Part shown: positions 1 through 5,559 of the stretch, piece by piece | Layout: the number at the start of each line of letters is the position of its first letter | Position numbering within the stretch: position 1 is the first letter of the stretch | Assembly: GCA_028821635.1 (NCBI GenBank) | Contig: JAPPDO010000409.1 | Span: 1-5,559, forward strand | Direction: 5' to 3' | Origin: Ekhidna sp. | Lineage (GTDB): Bacteria; Bacteroidota; Bacteroidia; Cytophagales; Cyclobacteriaceae | DNA: 5,559 bases | Notes under the pieces: model-generated | What the model saw: only the letters and a program-made list of their open reading frames with translations | Databases searched by the model: none | What the model was told of the DNA's origin: nothing | Program-made: the position numbers and the translations under genes

Positions 1-1
1 T

Positions 2-223
2 ACTTGTCTTCCGCTTTGCCCAAAGCAAACGCCCAGCTGTGAGAAAGACACAACCTATATAGCATGCACGATCTTAGTAGAAAGAGATACTACTTCTACA
101 AGTACTACTTGCCGTAAACAAAATACTACCGGCGCATCTGATGCTAACGGCATACAATGTGTTACTCATAAATTGAAATCTTTTATTTGTCATTACAGAT
201 GTGTGTCATTTATACTATTATGA
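2..223 (+). CDS. Possible 3' end of an upstream gene, cut by the window edge; unrecognised, cysteine-rich
   Basis: The frame beginning at base 2 stays open for 73 codons until the TGA at 221-223 and contains no in-frame ATG, so if real it is the C-terminal part of a gene starting outside the window. The predicted peptide has eight cysteines (including a CLPLC opening and a CHYRC motif near the end) and a Thr/Ser-rich middle. I recognise no family. A run this long without a stop is mildly unusual for A+T-rich DNA, but the high cysteine content could equally come from non-coding TGT/TGC triplets. The stop lies only 12 bp before the ATG of the pentapeptide-repeat gene, which would fit two consecutive genes. 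It may well be spurious. Confidence 0.2.
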   Translation, partial: TCLPLCPKQTPSCEKDTTYIACTILVERDTTSTSTTCRKQNTTGASDANGIQCVTHKLKSFICHYRCVSFILL

Positions 224-235
224 TTTTTGTTATGT

Positions 236-1459
236 ATGCTGTTTATAAAATGGTTTAGAAATTGTATATTAGACAAGCTTACTGTACTAGGTCTTTTTGT
301 TTTGATTATAGGTGCAGTAGGATCGATTTATTTTTTTAAAGAATTAGGGAATAAAGAGCTTGAGAACAGTAAGGCAAGTTTCTTTTTAACTATTGCCGGC
401 GGAGGTATTTTGCTTTTGGGTGCAGGTATTGCAAGAAGAACGCTTCAGGCGCAGGTGAGATTAAATTTTGCAAGTCGGCTGAAGGAGGGTGTGGAATTAC
501 TTAATTCAGACAATCCCGGTATACAAATGGGCGCAGTCAATTTACTGGACGCACTCATACAGGATAAGGACATAGAGAATAACGAGAAAATAATGATTAC
601 GCACAGCTTCTGTGCTTTTGTGAGATGCAGAACCCAAGAAAAAGGATATAAATGGTACTTTAATGAAGCAAAAAGTGCTTATGTACATAGTGTGATGGGA
701 GACTATGGACTCAAGATAGATGCAGCCGGTACAGGCTCAGAGTATAGGGAGTATCTCTATAGGAAATTCAAATTTTTATACAATCCTGCTGTTTGGCTGG
801 CTATAAGACGTGTCTCTGCAAAGGAGGCAAAGAAATATTATCAGTGTAAAAGAGATGATGGACTTTTGAACTTTACAGGTGCATACTTACCTTATCTGTA
901 TTTACCTAAAGCACAGTTAGCACATGCAAGAATGGAGATGGCGGATTTGCGAAGTGCTATCATGGAAGAGTCAAACTTTGAAGAAGCTAATCTTCAGCGA
1001 GCAGACATAAGCCGTGCACGTCTTAAAAAATCAGACTTTCGTAAAGCTAAACTGCAAGGTATTTACCTGCAATGTGTAAAATTAGAAGGTGCTGATTTAC
1101 AGGGAGCTGACTTAGGACATGCACACTTACAGGGTACTGATTTACGGGAAGCTGATCTACAAGGAGCAAGTTTACAAGGAACTAAGTTACAAGGGGCTAA
1201 GTTGAAAAGTGCCTGTTGTATAAATGTATCTTTTACAAAGACTATACTAGATGAGCACACAAACATGGAATGTGCAGTTGTTGATAGTAGTACAGTGTGT
1301 TCATTGCCTACAGACCAACAGAACCGGGTCATTACATTTGATGGAGAACAGTATACTGCACCAGCTAATACAAACTTTCAAAATGGCAGCACAGCAACAG
1401 ATATTAAGGAGGTGAGAAAGTATGTAGAGGATCAGATAAAGATGAAAGTTGGATGGTAG
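236..1459 (+). CDS. Membrane-anchored pentapeptide-repeat protein
   Basis: The 407-residue protein has three parts. Two hydrophobic segments (about residues 16-34 and 48-66) are joined by a short polar loop. Positive residues lie before the first segment and just after the second (RR at 67-68), which suggests a hairpin with both ends in the cytoplasm. Residues about 72-132 form a helical region (LNFASRLKEGVELL...GAVNLLDAL...FCAFVR) like the segment that often precedes the repeats in pentapeptide-repeat proteins. Residues about 212-341 are some 26 consecutive A(D/N)LXX-type quintets such as NFEEA, DLRSA, DLQGA and KLQGA; this family folds into a right-handed quadrilateral beta-helix. A 66-residue tail without repeats follows. 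Biochemical function is unknown; such proteins usually act as binding surfaces, and no catalytic motif is visible. I chose the ATG at 236 over an in-frame TTG at 227, which would add three residues. Neither start has a Shine-Dalgarno sequence. The gene appears to stand alone. Confidence 0.88.
   Translation: MLFIKWFRNCILDKLTVLGLFVLIIGAVGSIYFFKELGNKELENSKASFFLTIAGGGILLLGAGIARRTLQAQVRLNFASRLKEGVELLNSDNPGIQMGAVNLLDALIQDKDIENNEKIMITHSFCAFVRCRTQEKGYKWYFNEAKSAYVHSVMGDYGLKIDAAGTGSEYREYLYRKFKFLYNPAVWLAIRRVSAKEAKKYYQCKRDDGLLNFTGAYLPYLYLPKAQLAHARMEMADLRSAIMEESNFEEANLQRADISRARLKKSDFRKAKLQGIYLQCVKLEGADLQGADLGHAHLQGTDLREADLQGASLQGTKLQGAKLKSACCINVSFTKTILDEHTNMECAVVDSSTVCSLPTDQQNRVITFDGEQYTAPANTNFQNGSTATDIKEVRKYVEDQIKMKVGW
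869..1243 (+). repeat. In-gene 15-nt repeat array encoding the pentapeptide repeats
   Basis: About 25 consecutive 15-nt units encode quintets whose second residue is Leu, Phe, Ile or Met, with Ala common at the fifth position. The units between about 1079 and 1205 are most alike at DNA level, with recurring CTACAAGGAGC or TTACAGGGAGC cores encoding LQGA. Units toward both ends are more diverged. This suggests recent duplication or homogenisation in the 3' half and a place where copy number could change by replication slippage in steps that keep the frame. Confidence 0.8.
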
Positions 1460-1608
1460 ATATGCTTTTAGTGTTATGTTACATTCTTCTTCTACAAATC
1501 ACCTACTCGTATCGCATCTTTTGTATGCGTAGACCCTCTCTTAAGTGGAGTTTATAGTCGTTGTTTGTCTTGAACAGGATTTACTTAACTTAAAAAGAGC
1601 ACACTTTG

Positions 1609-1730
1609 ACTTCCCGAACACATACTTGAGAAAAAAATGCATACTTTCACTTTCTAAGCCCATCTGCAAGAGAAAAAATAAGTTTGTAAACTTTTTAAGC
1701 CCATCTGCAAGAAAATAAATGCATACCAGA
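1609..1730. repeat. Degenerate tandem repeat, three copies, period about 41 nt
   Basis: Copies begin near 1609, 1649 and 1690. Copies 2 and 3 share an almost exact core, TAAGCCCATCTGCAAGA (from 1655 and 1696), each preceded by ACTTT and followed by an A-rich run. Copy 1 is more diverged (ACTTCCCGAACACATACTTGAGA) but shares the A-rich run and the ATGCATAC ending with copy 3. The array lies wholly between genes and has no visible protein-coding role. Function unknown. Confidence 0.6.
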
Positions 1731-1868
1731 GTAAAATAACCTCGTTTCGGCCAACAATAACATCGGGACGGTTTGTAGAGACTCTTCTGAGACCTAGTTT
1801 ATAATCCGTCATGGAAGGTCTAGCTGGGGTGATGCCCATCATGTATGTAAGGGTCAATTACGTACTTT

Positions 1869-1902
1869 TTTGTTTTAGGATAACCCAATCACCCTAAATT
1901 TG
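1869..1902 (+). promoter_or_regulatory. Candidate Bacteroidota-type promoter for polA
   Basis: TAAATTTG at 1895-1902 is a perfect match to the -7 consensus TAnnTTTG known for the primary sigma factor of Bacteroidota. A TTTG at 1869-1872 could serve as the -33 element, with 22 bp between them, slightly more than the usual spacing of about 19-21. The -7 box ends four bases before the polA ATG, so transcription from it would start at or very close to the start codon and leave almost no leader. In A+T-rich DNA a match of this length can arise by chance. Confidence 0.35.
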
Positions 1903-1906
1903 TCGT

Positions 1907-4660
1907 ATGCCAGAAAAGAAACTCTTCCTTCTTGATGCGTTTGCATTGATCTACAGGGCTCACTTTGCGATGAGCCAAAACCCCCGAGTAGCTACTAATG
2001 GCATTAACACGGGAGCAATTATGGGCTTCACGAACTCACTGCTGGAGATAATCACCAAACAAAAGCCAACACATATAGGCGTCGCTTTTGACACCCATGC
2101 CCCCACTTTCAGACACGAAGCATTCAAAGCATATAAAGCAATGCGTCAGGAGCAGCCTGAAGAGATCGGGATAGCGATTCCCTACTGCAAAAAAATTGTA
2201 GAAGGCTTCAATATTCCTATTCTGGAGAAGGACGGCTACGAAGCGGATGATTTGATTGGGACTATTGCTAAAAAAGCATCCGTTCATGGCTTTAGTGTTT
2301 ATATGGTGACTCCCGATAAAGATTTTGCACAACTGGTTAATGAGAATATTTTCTTGTACAAACCGGCAAGAATGGGGAATGGAGTGGAAGTTATGGGGAC
2401 TCCGGAGGTGCTCGCCAAGTTTGACATTGATCAGGTCGATCAGGTGAGGGATTTTTTGGGGCTGAAGGGAGACGCTGTTGACAACATCCCCGGGATTCCC
2501 GGCATTGGAGACAAGACAGCCTCCAAGCTGCTCCGAGCGTTTGGCACGGTTGAGCGTATTATTGAAAACGTGGATAAACTGAAGGGAGCTCAAAAAAAGC
2601 AGGTTCAGGAATTTGGTCAGCAGGGCATCATGTCCAAGAAACTGGCCACCATCAAAATAGATTCACCTATTGATTTTGATGAGGAAGATTTAAGCTACAA
2701 GAATCCCGACATGGCCAAGCTCAAACCTATCTTCGAGGAGTTGGAGTTTAGAATCATTGCAAAAAGAGTTTTTTCGGAAGAGAAGGACATTAATGTAGGA
2801 GATTCAAATCAGTTGGGTTTGTTTAGTTCAAAAAGCACTCCGGCTGAATTCATCGGCAATTCCATTGAAACGACCGATCATAACTACCACTTAGTAACAG
2901 ATGCTGATCAGATTACCGAATTGATCCAAAAACTGGAGACCGCTGCCGCTTTTTGCTTTGACACTGAAACCACCAGCCTCAAAACGAGGGACGCTCGTCT
3001 GGTAGGAATTGCATTTTCGATGGAAAAGGGAGAGGCTTGGTACGTAAACTGTTTAGATAGCCCCAATGAGGTCATATCGAAATTTAAAAAAGTCCTAGAG
3101 GACCCTTCAATCGAAAAGATAGGCCAAAACCTGAAGTATGACATTCAAATACTGAGAAATTATGGGATCACGGTTCGGGGAAAAATCTTTGATACCATGC
3201 TCGCACATTTTCTGCTCGACCCTGAGTCAGCAAACAGCATGGATCTGTTAGCAGAACGTCACCTCAACTACAAAACAATTCCCTACGAAGAAGTCGCTGG
3301 TCCAAGAGGGAAAGATCAAAAAACCATTGATCAGATTGATCCCAACATTGTTAGCGATTACGCATGTGAGGATGCCGATGTCACGCTTCAGTTGAAAGAA
3401 GTTTTAGCTGAAAAAATTGATGAACAAGATTTAAACAAGTTACTTGATGAGGTAGAAGAACCTCTCTCGTTCGTGTTGGCAGAAATGGAGTACGAAGGGG
3501 TAAAAGTAGACACCGAGGTGCTGGGGAAAATGTCCGGAGAGTTAGATGAGGTAAGTAAAGAAGTTCAACAGGAAATCTTCGAATTAGCAGGAGTTGATTT
3601 TAATATCAGGTCTCCAAAACAACTTGGGGAGATATTATTTGAAAAATTGAAATTAGTTGAAAAGCCCAAAAAAACGAAATCAGGTCAGTATGCTACGGGG
3701 GAGGATATCTTATTAAAACTGGCCAATGAGCATCCTATTGCCAGTAAGATTTTAGCATTTCGGGAGTATCAGAAATTGAAGTCCACCTACGTTGATGCTT
3801 TGCCGAAGCTGATCAGTCCGGCTAGTCATCGAATCCACACAGACTATAGACAGACAGTTGCTACAACGGGCAGACTTAGCTCCAACAATCCCAACCTGCA
3901 AAATATCCCTGTCAGAACCGAGAAAGGTAAAGAGATTAGAAAAGCCTTCATCCCATCATCTGATGATCACCTGATCATGTCCGCTGATTATTCTCAGATT
4001 GAACTTCGGATTATGGCCGCCTTTTCAAAAGATGAGAGCATGATATCAGCGTTTAATAATGGAGTCGATATTCACGCCAACACGGCTGCGAAGGTGTTTA
4101 GCGTTGATCTCACAGGTGTGGAACCCCACATGAGAAGGAAAGCAAAAAAAGTCAATTTTGGTATTATCTATGGAATTTCAGCTTTTGGGTTGTCCCAAAA
4201 CTTAAACATATCAAGAGGGGAGGCCCAGGAAATCATAGACGCCTACTTCGCTCAATTTCCCAATATAAAGAAGTACATGGATGAGACCATAGAAAAGGCC
4301 AGAAAAGATCAATTTGTAAAAACAATCCTTGGAAGGCACAGGTATCTGAGAAATATCAACTCTAAAAACTTTCTCATGCGGGACGTTGATGAGCGAAACG
4401 CTATTAACACACCGATTCAGGGAAGTGCTGCTGACATCATCAAAATTGCCATGATCAATATCCATGAATGGATGAGGAATGAAAACCTACGATCCAAAAT
4501 GATTATGCAGGTGCATGATGAGTTAGTATTTGATATGCACAAAGAGGAGCAGGATTTTTTGAAACGAAAGGTTGAAGAATTTATGAAACACGCCTATCCG
4601 TTGAAAGTACCGATGGAAATTGGGATTGGAGTTGGAGAAAACTGGCTGAAAGCACATTAA
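1907..4660 (+). CDS. polA: DNA polymerase I (5'-nuclease, proofreading and polymerase domains)
   Basis: This 917-residue enzyme removes RNA primers and fills gaps at Okazaki fragments and in excision repair; its length is close to the 928 of E. coli Pol I. Residues 1-290 form the 5'-nuclease: D10, YEADD (111-115), TPDKD (135-139), and a helix-hairpin-helix with GDAVDNIPGIPGIGDKTA (188-205). Residues about 325-505 form the 3'-5' exonuclease with all three motifs: FDTET (D352, E354), GQNLKYD (N408, D412) and YACED (Y485, D489), so proofreading should be active. The polymerase domain runs from about 515: motif A SADYSQIELR (D694), O-helix RRKAKKVNFGIIYG (R743, K747, F751, Y755), and motif C MQVHDELVF (D871, E872). 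F751 aligns with E. coli F762, the side chain that disfavours dideoxynucleotides. The start is fixed by an in-frame TAA at 1895-1897 with no other start codon before the ATG. There is no Shine-Dalgarno sequence and no visible terminator downstream. The gene looks intact and appears to be transcribed alone. Confidence 0.98.
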   Translation: MPEKKLFLLDAFALIYRAHFAMSQNPRVATNGINTGAIMGFTNSLLEIITKQKPTHIGVAFDTHAPTFRHEAFKAYKAMRQEQPEEIGIAIPYCKKIVEGFNIPILEKDGYEADDLIGTIAKKASVHGFSVYMVTPDKDFAQLVNENIFLYKPARMGNGVEVMGTPEVLAKFDIDQVDQVRDFLGLKGDAVDNIPGIPGIGDKTASKLLRAFGTVERIIENVDKLKGAQKKQVQEFGQQGIMSKKLATIKIDSPIDFDEEDLSYKNPDMAKLKPIFEELEFRIIAKRVFSEEKDINVGDSNQLGLFSSKSTPAEFIGNSIETTDHNYHLVTDADQITELIQKLETAAAFCFDTETTSLKTRDARLVGIAFSMEKGEAWYVNCLDSPNEVISKFKKVLEDPSIEKIGQNLKYDIQILRNYGITVRGKIFDTMLAHFLLDPESANSMDLLAERHLNYKTIPYEEVAGPRGKDQKTIDQIDPNIVSDYACEDADVTLQLKEVLAEKIDEQDLNKLLDEVEEPLSFVLAEMEYEGVKVDTEVLGKMSGELDEVSKEVQQEIFELAGVDFNIRSPKQLGEILFEKLKLVEKPKKTKSGQYATGEDILLKLANEHPIASKILAFREYQKLKSTYVDALPKLISPASHRIHTDYRQTVATTGRLSSNNPNLQNIPVRTEKGKEIRKAFIPSSDDHLIMSADYSQIELRIMAAFSKDESMISAFNNGVDIHANTAAKVFSVDLTGVEPHMRRKAKKVNFGIIYGISAFGLSQNLNISRGEAQEIIDAYFAQFPNIKKYMDETIEKARKDQFVKTILGRHRYLRNINSKNFLMRDVDERNAINTPIQGSAADIIKIAMINIHEWMRNENLRSKMIMQVHDELVFDMHKEEQDFLKRKVEEFMKHAYPLKVPMEIGIGVGENWLKAH

Positions 4661-4710
4661 AAAATGGCTCCTTGGCAAATAAGTTGAGCGTCTTCATGTC
4701 CGTCCTGTTC

Positions 4711-4750
4711 TGAAATAGGTTGCCTCTAAGAAGTGTAAAATGGGGAAAGA
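4711..4750 (+). repeat. Left terminal inverted repeat of the IS3-family remnant
   Basis: Starting at TGAAATAGGTTGCC, this end aligns with the reverse complement of 5429-5470. Counting the adjoining TTC (4708-4710), about 34 of 43 positions match with two single-base gaps. The shared outer bases TTCTGAAA extend three bases outside the usual TG terminus. Confidence 0.72.
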
Positions 4751-5078
4751 AGAAGGGACATAGAAGCTGGTAAAGTAAAAATCATACCGTCTTTACTGAG
4801 GTCTTACAAAGTAGGTGTGATGCTGGATTTAGTTATGCACGGTGAATCGGATGCTTTCATTGCCCGTAAACGTGGGCTGAGTCGTGCTTTTGTATGTTTG
4901 ATGAAGAAAGAAGGAAGAGAAGGCAGGTCAGGATTTAGGTGCAGAAAATGCACATTTACGCAATGTTTAGAACTTGCTACGTTGTAGACGGGTGTCTTAG
5001 AGACACTCATAAGATGTAGCGAAGGCTTAATTCAATGTTGCTATTAGAAAAGAGGCTAGGTCCATGCAATCTGGATAA
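4739..5078 (+). pseudogene. IS3-family orfA remnant (helix-turn-helix / leucine-zipper protein)
   Basis: OrfA of IS3-family elements recognises the terminal repeats and becomes the N-terminal part of the OrfAB transposase. Here a helix-turn-helix segment reads in one frame at about 4799-4912 (YKVGVMLDLVMHGES, then IARKRGLSRAFV). The frame then changes and a leucine-zipper-like piece follows at 4932-4964 (DLGAENAHLRN). It shifts again for LELATL-stop-TGVLETLI (4967-5011) and returns for DVAKA-stop-FNVAIRKEA (5013-5078). The last two pieces match the usual OrfA ending (ALETLIDVAE..FNI.IRKK). The TAG at 4985 and TAA at 5028 are internal stops. Few residues remain between the first two pieces, indicating a deletion. 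The final TAA at 5076-5078 is taken as the original orfA stop. Confidence 0.72.
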
Positions 5079-5351
5079 TGCAATTACTTCTATGCGGGCA
5101 GAGGCTGGCATATCTCTGCTCATTACTTGGGAGAAGCCGAGAGGCGTACTACTATGCGCAGACTCTTGAGAGGGATCGGGGTTGGGTTTGGCCGTGTGGT
5201 AGCCGAGTTGTTCGTGGATTTACGCACTCGGGTGGGCAATCCTAAGTCAGGCACCCGCAGACTGCTTCTTTTGCTCAATGAGCCATTGGAGAAGCAGGGC
5301 TTAAGTGTTGGGCGTGATTAAGTGCTTCATATCATGGATAGCCAGGCTGAA
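5078..5351 (+). pseudogene. IS3-family orfB remnant (transposase N-terminal region only)
   Basis: OrfB is the DDE integrase-type transposase. The fragment starts at the ATG at 5078, which overlaps the orfA stop by one base (TAATG) and lies in the -1 frame, the usual IS3-family arrangement. The opening carries the family signature LCSLLGRSREAYYYAQ, equivalent to the common LC.LFGKSRQAYY motif. After about 5145 the frame shifts, and VVAELFVDLRTR, then GNPKSGTRRLLLLLNEP and LEKQGLSVGRD follow, matching the HTH_21-like region before the integrase core. The TAA at 5319 sits where the family normally has Lys (GRDK), and VLHIMDSQAE continues beyond it. No DDE core is present before the right end, so the gene is dead. 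A 64-codon open frame (5127-5321) inside this region is part of this remnant, not a separate gene. Confidence 0.75.
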
Positions 5352-5428
5352 AGTGTTTTAAAGAAAGATTGTGGGCATGACGGTAGTTCTGACTGTTTTT
5401 GTACTTTACTCATACAGACAACTTCTCC

Positions 5429-5470
5429 TCTTTTCCCATAGTGACATTTCTTTAGTGTCAATCTGTTTCA
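5429..5470 (-). repeat. Right terminal inverted repeat of the IS3-family remnant
   Basis: Read on the minus strand from 5470 it runs TGAAACAGATTGACAC and continues through CTAAAGAAATG to TATGGGAAAAG, matching the left end at 4711-4750. It marks the outer boundary of the element and shows that both ends outlived the loss of the internal DNA. Confidence 0.72.
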
Positions 5471-5559
5471 GAAGGGAACCGAATCGGGCAGCTACACCTT
5501 CTTCATATCGTATCCTCTTTATTGAAAATTGACTTAAAATAACACAACATCTTCAATAC

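Larger units (their letters stand above)
1460..1906. other. 447-bp intergenic spacer, no convincing gene
   Basis: This spacer separates the pentapeptide-repeat gene from polA. It holds a weak hairpin (CGCAT at 1513-1517 pairing with ATGCG at 1525-1529, loop of 7) with no T-run after it, so it is not a clear terminator. It also holds the 41-nt repeat array at 1609-1730 and a stretch of more even base composition at 1740-1860. A minus-strand frame at 1654-1857 is open, but part of it is the repeat array and its product matches no family I know. The last 40 bp carry the polA promoter candidate. Confidence 0.6.
4711..5470 (+). mobile_element. Decayed, internally deleted IS3-family insertion sequence
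   Basis: The element is bounded by imperfect terminal inverted repeats beginning TGAAAYAGRTTG and carries orfA and orfB fragments in the order and relative frame usual for IS3-family elements. At about 760 bp it is well short of the usual 1.2-1.5 kb. The missing DNA corresponds to the middle of orfA and most of the orfB integrase core. No clear target-site duplication is visible next to the ends: GTTC lies on the left and GAAG on the right, which are inverted rather than direct copies. The remnant cannot make its own transposase. It sits 50 bp after polA without damaging it. Confidence 0.8.

Noticed and set aside
13..26. Small hairpin GCTTT-GCCC-AAAGC
   Set aside because: It has only a five-pair stem and no following T-run, too weak for a terminator.
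88..129. Three TACTAC motifs at 88, 103 and 124 as possible operators
   Set aside because: The spacing is uneven (15 and 21 bp) and the flanks are not shared, so chance is the simpler explanation.
1063..1332. Minus-strand open frame opposite the pentapeptide repeats, rich in Cys, Pro, Lys and Ser
   Set aside because: It is the antisense reading of the 15-nt repeats; its own periodicity mirrors them and it shows no independent family signature.
1513..1529. Hairpin CGCAT/ATGCG after the pentapeptide gene as a terminator
   Set aside because: The stem is five pairs with a seven-base loop, no T-tract follows, and it lies more than 50 bp after the stop codon.
1570..1583. TTGAACAGGATTTA resembling the IS terminal repeat at 4711
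   Set aside because: Only about ten bases are similar, there is no matching second end, and the similarity fades at once.
2036..2593. Minus-strand open frame of 185 codons inside polA
   Set aside because: It lies wholly opposite the strongly conserved 5'-nuclease domain and has no recognisable motif.
2908..4465. Shorter minus-strand open frames inside polA (2908-3144 and 4211-4465)
   Set aside because: They are antisense to conserved proofreading and polymerase motifs and match nothing.
4804..5010. Minus-strand open frame opposite the IS orfA remnant
   Set aside because: The plus strand here carries clear IS3 OrfA segments, so this is a shadow.
5474..5559. Minus-strand ATG preceded by AGAGG near 5510
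   Set aside because: The reading frame stops after four codons, so it is not a gene start I can support.

Overview
The window holds two intact protein genes and one decayed insertion sequence, all reading on the + strand. The organism is most likely a member of the Bacteroidota. The DNA polymerase I resembles that group (opening MPEKKLFLLDAFALIYRAHF), neither gene has a Shine-Dalgarno sequence, and a perfect match to the Bacteroidota -7 box (TAnnTTTG) lies just before the polymerase start. The moderate A+T content, long gene-poor spacers and IS debris would suit a Cytophagales-type genome, possibly an Amoebophilus-like endosymbiont. That narrower placement is a guess.

Bases 1-235 are mostly non-coding. 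One reading frame stays open from the left edge to 223 and may be the tail of an upstream gene. Bases 236-1459 encode a 407-residue protein with two predicted membrane helices, a helical domain and about 26 pentapeptide repeats in unbroken register. Bases 1460-1906 form a 447-bp spacer containing a degenerate tandem repeat with a period of about 41 nt (1609-1730) and a stretch (1740-1860) I could not assign.

Bases 1907-4660 encode a complete DNA polymerase I with 5'-nuclease, 3'-5' proofreading and polymerase domains. Every catalytic motif I checked is present. After only 50 bp comes an IS3-family remnant (4711-5470). Both imperfect terminal inverted repeats are still recognisable, and fragments of orfA and orfB survive with stops, frameshifts and deletions; the DDE catalytic core is missing. 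The last 89 bp (5471-5559) show nothing I can support.

Nothing indicates that the two intact genes work together. polA is a replication and repair housekeeping gene, apparently transcribed alone. The pentapeptide protein looks like an accessory membrane protein of unknown role. I found no tRNA, rRNA, CRISPR array or convincing new multi-gene system. The points most worth a second look are the architecture of the pentapeptide protein, the promoter-like box at the polA start, the spacer repeat array and the internally deleted IS.
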